DNA from: Bradyrhizobium sp. CB3481
GTDB lineage: Bacteria > Pseudomonadota > Alphaproteobacteria > Rhizobiales > Xanthobacteraceae
Direction: 5' to 3'
Length of the DNA: 64,000 nucleotides
NCBI RefSeq assembly: GCF_029714305.1
Contig: NZ_CP121647.1
Coordinates: 1,756,501 to 1,820,500, forward strand
Shown here: positions 60,243-64,000 of the stretch, in pieces
Layout of the letters: every line of letters begins with the position of its first letter
Numbering within the stretch: the stretch's first letter is position 1
Notes under the pieces: generated by a model
The model's database searches: none
What the model was told of the DNA's origin: nothing
Seen by the model: the letters and a program-made list of their open reading frames with translations, nothing else
Translations under genes and position numbers: made by a program

Positions 60243-61403
60243 CTAAGCGGCCATTCGCAGCAGATCGACGATATCGGCTTCGCTTTTGAAAGGCCGCGGA
60301 TTGGCCTGGATGAAGCGATGATTGATTGCAATCTTGCTGATCTTGCCAAACTTGTCTTCGCCGATGCCGACATCCGCAAGACGGCCTGGTAATCCAAGGC
60401 TCTTGGTGAATTCTGCAAAAGCGTCTGCCGCCGCCATGTCCGGCCGGCCAAGAGCCGCTGCTAGACGTTTCTGAGCATCCTCGGTGAATGGCTTGTTGTA
60501 TCGAAGCAGGCTCGGCATGATAACGGGTGTGCAATAGTAGTGAGGAACGTCGAAAGTCCCTCCGAGCACATGGCCAATGCCGTGACTTGCTCCCATCGGG
60601 ACGCGTGCCTGGAGGCCGAACGACGCGAGCCATGAGCCCTGCTGGGATAGTCGCCGCGCCTCCAGATCGTCACCTTGCTGCAAGGTCCGGAGCATTCCCT
60701 CACGCAGGGTGCGGATGCCGGCCAGGACGACCTCATCGGCCAGCGGGGTGCCGGCGGGCGAGCACAACGCTTCGATGCCGTGATCCATCGAGCGCGTTCC
60801 CGATCCCATCCATAGGCTGGGCGGCGTATGCAGGGTAAGGGCAGGGTCGAGAATAATCGCCACGGGCGACATTTGGGGGTGGAAGAAAATCTGCTTCAGC
60901 TTATGGCGCTCATCGGTGACCAGCGCTGCTGCATTGTATTCGCCACCATTCAACGTCGATGGGACCGCGATCTGGCGGACCGTGGGCGGACGGAACGGAG
61001 AGACGTTTACGCCCGGGCCCATGGGGAATGGATCGAACCCCGCTTCATCGCGGATGTCATGTTCCATCGCCATGATGACTATTTTTGCCAGATCGACGGC
61101 GGACCCACCACCTACAGCCACGATCAGATCAGCTCTTGCATCTTTGGCTTGACGGGCAACATCGGCGGCTTGCTTGCGGGTCGTGTGCTGAGCAATTCCG
61201 TCGAAGGTCGCGACATGTTTGTCGCCCAGCGCACGCCGTATCTTCTCGATCTCATCGGTCTTGGTGTTCAACGTTCGACTGGCGAGAAGGAAGACGCGCT
61301 TTGCATTCAGCCGCTCTGCCTCTTCGTTCAGAGCTTCGGAAGCAGCTGTGCCATAGATGACACGATCAATTGCTGGAAAGTTGTGCACGCCGGCCTTGCG
61401 CAT
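60243..61403 (-). CDS. maleylacetate-reductase-like iron-containing dehydrogenase
   Basis: A 386-residue Fe-dependent dehydrogenase. It has IVAVGGGSAVDLAKIVIMAMEHD (cofactor), AVPSTLNGGEYNAAALVTDERH, SMDHGIEALCSPAG and ASHGIGHVLGGTFDVPHYYC (metal ligands). The central STLNGGE and GASHGIGH regions are like maleylacetate reductase, which reduces maleylacetate in ring-cleavage pathways. The ATG at 61403 is preferred since GGGAG lies 7 bases upstream. No ring-cleavage dioxygenase gene is nearby, so the pathway is open. Confidence 0.85.
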   Translation of the reverse strand: MRKAGVHNFPAIDRVIYGTAASEALNEEAERLNAKRVFLLASRTLNTKTDEIEKIRRALGDKHVATFDGIAQHTTRKQAADVARQAKDARADLIVAVGGGSAVDLAKIVIMAMEHDIRDEAGFDPFPMGPGVNVSPFRPPTVRQIAVPSTLNGGEYNAAALVTDERHKLKQIFFHPQMSPVAIILDPALTLHTPPSLWMGSGTRSMDHGIEALCSPAGTPLADEVVLAGIRTLREGMLRTLQQGDDLEARRLSQQGSWLASFGLQARVPMGASHGIGHVLGGTFDVPHYYCTPVIMPSLLRYNKPFTEDAQKRLAAALGRPDMAAADAFAEFTKSLGLPGRLADVGIGEDKFGKISKIAINHRFIQANPRPFKSEADIVDLLRMAA

Positions 61404-61556
61404 TTTGTTTCTCCCTAAATCCAAGTGACTATATTATCAATAGTGACTGGAGCGCAACCGGGGACTTGGGGCGATGCAATCTCTCGCCATGCGCTGCCGA
61501 TCTGCTCGGGCAATCTGCCGGATAGGAACTACCGCAAAGTAGGGCGGTGGTCTTGA

Positions 61557-61748
61557 CTAAGATGGGAGGAAATCGTCGCGACGATAGGTATGGGCGACAA
61601 CGCCCGTAGGGCTCGCCGGTGCGTCATTTCGCTTCTCGCTGACTGGATCGGCTGGCGGGAAGATGCTGTCATAAATCGCACGCGCCTCTCGAATGAGACG
61701 GTCTCGCTCGCGCTCGGACTTTGACACAAACCGAATAACTTCGCCCAT
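61557..61748 (-). CDS. small conserved-looking hypothetical protein
   Basis: 63 residues beginning MGEVIRFVSKSERERDRLIREARAIYDSIFPPADPV, hydrophilic and helical. I recall close relatives in Bradyrhizobium genomes; no function is known to me. The ATG at 61748 follows GGAG by 5 bases, and the frame to 61820 is not needed. Confidence 0.7.
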   Translation of the reverse strand: MGEVIRFVSKSERERDRLIREARAIYDSIFPPADPVSEKRNDAPASPTGVVAHTYRRDDFLPS

Positions 61749-61919
61749 ATTTGCTCCAAAGCCTAAGTGCCGGAATTTGCAGTTAGTGGACCGCTTCAAC
61801 CACGATATGATAACGATCATTCAATATCGAAATAGGATCTCCGCATGAACTGTGAAGCTCTGCAGGCGGTAACGAAGAGATAAATAACTCGTGACAGCGG
61901 TCTTCGGAATTTGCGGCGT

Positions 61920-62126
61920 TCACTGTTGAGGATAACTTTGCTGGTGTTGAACGCGGTCATTCGCCGAGCCGGCGGACGTCGTTCGGGATTGGATCCGAAG
62001 ATATTCGAGTTCGCGCTCAAGCTTTGAGACACAATCTTCCAGCCTGAACATGTAGTCGCCGCGCGGATCGTCCATGCCGAGCGCTTCAGCCCAGCAATTC
62101 AGACGTTCCCAGAAGCGCTTGAGCAT
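61920..62126 (-). CDS. small hypothetical protein with coiled-coil-like segment
   Basis: 68 residues: MLKRFWERLNCWAEALGMDDPRGDYMFRLEDCVSKLERELEYLRIQS..., with a heptad-like stretch RLEDCVSKLERELEYL. Similar small proteins occur in Bradyrhizobium as I recall. The ribosome site is poor, so the start is uncertain. It lies upstream of 61557 on the same strand. Confidence 0.6.
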   Translation of the reverse strand: MLKRFWERLNCWAEALGMDDPRGDYMFRLEDCVSKLERELEYLRIQSRTTSAGSANDRVQHQQSYPQQ

Positions 62127-62157
62127 CGTTGCGCACTCGTGTCGTCGATCACTGCGC

Positions 62158-63009
62158 TCAATCTGTCGCCAAGATCGCGCGAGCCAGCTCCGACGGATTC
62201 TCGACAGCCGAGAAGTGGCCGGTATTCTTGAGCATCACCAATTGTGCGACAGGAATGAGTGACCGTGTACGTTCGCGTTCATTTGGCCGGGACCAATCGC
62301 TATCGCCATAGATGAGCGTCACAGGCGCCGAGATTTGCCGATAATAATCGCGGGCCTTGCTCCAGGATCGCCAGCCTGCCAGCACCTTTCGTGCGACCCG
62401 CCTGTATCCCGGGCGGTGGGCCACTTCATTGAACTCAGCGAGCAGATCGGCCGGCAGTTTGCCGGGGTCGTGATATCCGCCGCCCATAATCTTGCCGAGG
62501 ACCATCTTGTTTTCGAGCGATGCATTGATCGCGCCGAGCAGCGGGATCTGCAAACTTCCGATGATAAGATTCGCAAACCAGTTGCCGCGTCGAATGCCGT
62601 CGCCGTAGCGGGTCTCGTAGTCGTAGGGGTTGATCGCATAGACCCGCTTCACCCGCTGTGGAAGCGACGCCGCCACCGTGAGGGCCAATGCACCGCCGAT
62701 CGACTCGCCAACAAGCGTCACGTTGGAGAGATCCAGTTCCTCGATGAAGCGAATGACGGCCCGCCTGAAATAGGGTTCGTCGAAGCTTGCGGTTGGATCG
62801 ATTGGTGAGTGGCCGTGGCCAGGCAGATCAATGGCGTAGACCGTGTGCGAACTGGCGAGGAGGGGAGCCAGACTGCGAAAATATTCGAGCTGCGTCCGGA
62901 TGGTATGTATCAGAAGCAGCGGAGGCCCGCTGCCGATCTTTTGAAAACGGACGCTTAACGTATCCGATAGTTTGAGCAGACTTGGTTTGACTTCAGTCGC
63001 GCTACGCAT
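62158..63009 (-). CDS. alpha/beta hydrolase (serine type)
   Basis: 283 residues. The nucleophile elbow is GESIGGALAL (Ser), the acid GDSDWSRPNERERT (Asp) and the base NTGHFSAVENPSELA (His). GPPLLLIHTIRTQLEYF is the oxyanion part, although the usual HG is replaced by HT. AIDLPGHGHSPID is typical of the family. The ATG at 63009 follows GGAGAG. The gene is 29 bases downstream of the TetR gene and likely in its operon. Confidence 0.85.
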   Translation of the reverse strand: MRSATEVKPSLLKLSDTLSVRFQKIGSGPPLLLIHTIRTQLEYFRSLAPLLASSHTVYAIDLPGHGHSPIDPTASFDEPYFRRAVIRFIEELDLSNVTLVGESIGGALALTVAASLPQRVKRVYAINPYDYETRYGDGIRRGNWFANLIIGSLQIPLLGAINASLENKMVLGKIMGGGYHDPGKLPADLLAEFNEVAHRPGYRRVARKVLAGWRSWSKARDYYRQISAPVTLIYGDSDWSRPNERERTRSLIPVAQLVMLKNTGHFSAVENPSELARAILATD

Positions 63010-63038
63010 TTGACTCTCTCCGCTTTGAAGGCGATCTC

Positions 63039-63617
63039 TCAAGCGGCAGCGGCTTCGCGAACCTGTTCAACTGCCGCATCCAGAAGTGCCTGAGCCAGAT
63101 CAGGGTCATTGACGACGCGCGATAGTGTCACCGCGCCGACCATCGTCGCGAGAATGGCCATGGCCTTGCTACTGGACGCCTCGCCACCGGCCTCGGCAAT
63201 GAAGCGGCCGAGCACTTCAAGATGTGCCTTTATTCCCGCTTCGAATGCCGCCTTCACGTCGGCTCCCTGTCTGGCGGCATCGGCGCCGAGCGCTACGATC
63301 GGGCAGCCGTCCATCTTTTCTTCGCGATGGTCGCCGCTGAGGTAAAACGCGATCACCGCGCCGAGCGGATCATCAGGATTTTTCGTTGCCGTGTCCGACC
63401 ATCGGAGGGAAGCGCCCTCCAACGCGCGCCTGGAGGCCTCTATCGCCAAATCCTCTTTTGACGCGAACTGCTTGTAGAAGGCGCCTTGTGTTAGCCCGGC
63501 CGCCTTCATCAGATCCTTCAGCCCGATGCCGTCGAAGCCGCGCTCCCTGAAGAGGCGACTTGCCACGTCAATCACGGTTTGGCGGTTCTCCGCGGCTTGA
63601 ACGCGACTCACACGCAT
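63039..63617 (-). CDS. TetR/AcrR family regulator of the adjacent efflux genes
   Basis: 192 residues. Helix-turn-helix: VIDVASRLFRERGFDGIGLKDLMKAAGLTQGAFYKQFASKEDLA. The C-terminal domain has GCPIVALGADAARQGADVKAAFEAGIKAHLEVLGRFI (TetR_C_7-like). GGAGG precedes the ATG at 63617. It is divergent from an RND-type efflux gene, with four operator palindromes between, so it is the likely repressor of both operons. Confidence 0.88.
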   Translation of the reverse strand: MRVSRVQAAENRQTVIDVASRLFRERGFDGIGLKDLMKAAGLTQGAFYKQFASKEDLAIEASRRALEGASLRWSDTATKNPDDPLGAVIAFYLSGDHREEKMDGCPIVALGADAARQGADVKAAFEAGIKAHLEVLGRFIAEAGGEASSSKAMAILATMVGAVTLSRVVNDPDLAQALLDAAVEQVREAAAA

Positions 63618-63631
63618 GGTGCACCTCCATA

Positions 63632-63812
63632 TAGATTTCGATCGAACTCTATAGCCAAGATAGAGTTCGAACGAAATCTATCAATAGCCAAGGCTGAATT
63701 TGGCTGCCGGAAAGGGCCGAAAGGCCGGCTTTTGGTGATCACGTTTCCGTCAGAGTCCAAATTTAGATTGCGATCGACATCTAAATGAACTATAGAGTTC
63801 GAACGAAATCTA
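63632..63812. promoter_or_regulatory. array of four TetR-type operators
   Basis: Four 20-bp palindromic sites share the pattern TAGAnTTCGnnCGAAnTCTA with small variations: 63632-63651, 63661-63680, 63764-63783 and 63793-63812. They form two pairs with the same internal spacing (29 bp start to start). One pair is near the TetR start and the other just upstream of the efflux gene (20 bases before its ATG). The left pair should repress tetR, the right pair the efflux operon. Confidence 0.85.
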
Positions 63813-63831
63813 AAGCGCACGGAGACATGCG

Positions 63832-64000
63832 ATGAGAAAGAGCAGACTTTTGGTCGTGGCTGGCGTCCTGATCGTGGCCTCCGGAGCCGCCGTTTTCGCT
63901 ACTCTCGCTATGTCCCCCAGAGCCTCCGCTGCGCGTGACCCGAGGCAGGAACCGCCGATGGTCAGATTGGTGACGGCCGCACGGGTGACCGGATCCGAAC
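63832..64000 (+). CDS. RND efflux membrane-fusion protein, 5' part (cut by window edge)
   Basis: The first 56 residues: a signal/anchor (RKSRLLVVAGVLIVASGAAVFATLAM) followed by a proline-rich linker and PPMVRLVTAARVTGSE, the start of the first beta domain of AcrA/HlyD-type adaptors. The ATG at 63832 follows GGAG by 7 bases; an in-frame ATG at 63826 is too close to it. It probably heads an RND pump operon that continues outside the window. Confidence 0.7.
   Translation, partial: MRKSRLLVVAGVLIVASGAAVFATLAMSPRASAARDPRQEPPMVRLVTAARVTGSE

Overview
The window is high-GC chromosomal DNA that looks like a Bradyrhizobium-type alphaproteobacterium. The signs are very many solute transporters of different classes, intergenic gaps filled with long imperfect palindromes (for example arms built on cattgcgag...gaagcaatcc), and small orphan proteins of a type I associate with Bradyrhizobium. 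The genus call is inference from style and remembered homologues, not from a search.

Core-like left part (1-29142). It holds a ferric-reductase-like membrane protein divergent from a TetR regulator with twin operators, and a tandem pair of membrane phospho-/sulfo-transferase-like enzymes of the LtaS/alkaline phosphatase superfamily. Next come an osmoprotectant ABC system (fused permease-binding protein plus ATPase), a NitT/TauT-type ABC system with its probable binding protein about 2 kb further on, an APH-like kinase, a cupin, a NUDIX hydrolase and a complete branched-chain amino-acid-type ABC operon. A polyphosphate pair (PPK2 and a CYTH-CHAD protein) follows, then leuA behind a leucine leader peptide and attenuator, a DctPQM TRAP transporter, an LTXXQ (Spy-like) periplasmic protein and tRNA-Lys(CTT).

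Genomic island (about 29143-53442). The last 36 bases of tRNA-Lys are repeated exactly at 53407-53442, which delimits a 24.3-kb island. It has no recognisable integrase. Its left edge is a graveyard: a broken 3' copy of the island's own LysR gene joined to a frameshifted bfd fragment. Module A (30211-43203) has an aldehyde dehydrogenase and an Fe-dependent alcohol dehydrogenase, divergent from a GntR regulator. The GntR gene heads a sugar/polyol-type ABC importer with two different ATPases, whose ATPase motifs are degenerate in a complementary way, plus a small extra membrane protein. The module ends with a DJ-1/PfpI protein, a xylose-isomerase-like TIM barrel and a Gfo/Idh/MocA dehydrogenase. 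Module B (43629-53227) has a LysR regulator divergent from PanE-like reductase, VOC, MaoC hydratase, family III CoA-transferase, AroE, a four-gene polar amino-acid-type ABC importer, AroQ and a second Gfo/Idh/MocA dehydrogenase. It looks like a peripheral catabolic pathway for an imported acid, possibly hydroaromatic.

Right part (53443-64000). A short LuxR-type regulator sits directly after the island edge. Then come an atypical SDR and a FabF-like ketosynthase divergent from a TetR gene, an HxlR regulator near an NmrA-like oxidoreductase, an epoxide-hydrolase-like protein, a maleylacetate-reductase-like Fe-dehydrogenase, two small conserved-looking proteins and an alpha/beta hydrolase behind a TetR gene. 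That TetR gene is divergent from the start of an RND membrane-fusion protein gene, and the gap between them carries four near-identical palindromic operators.
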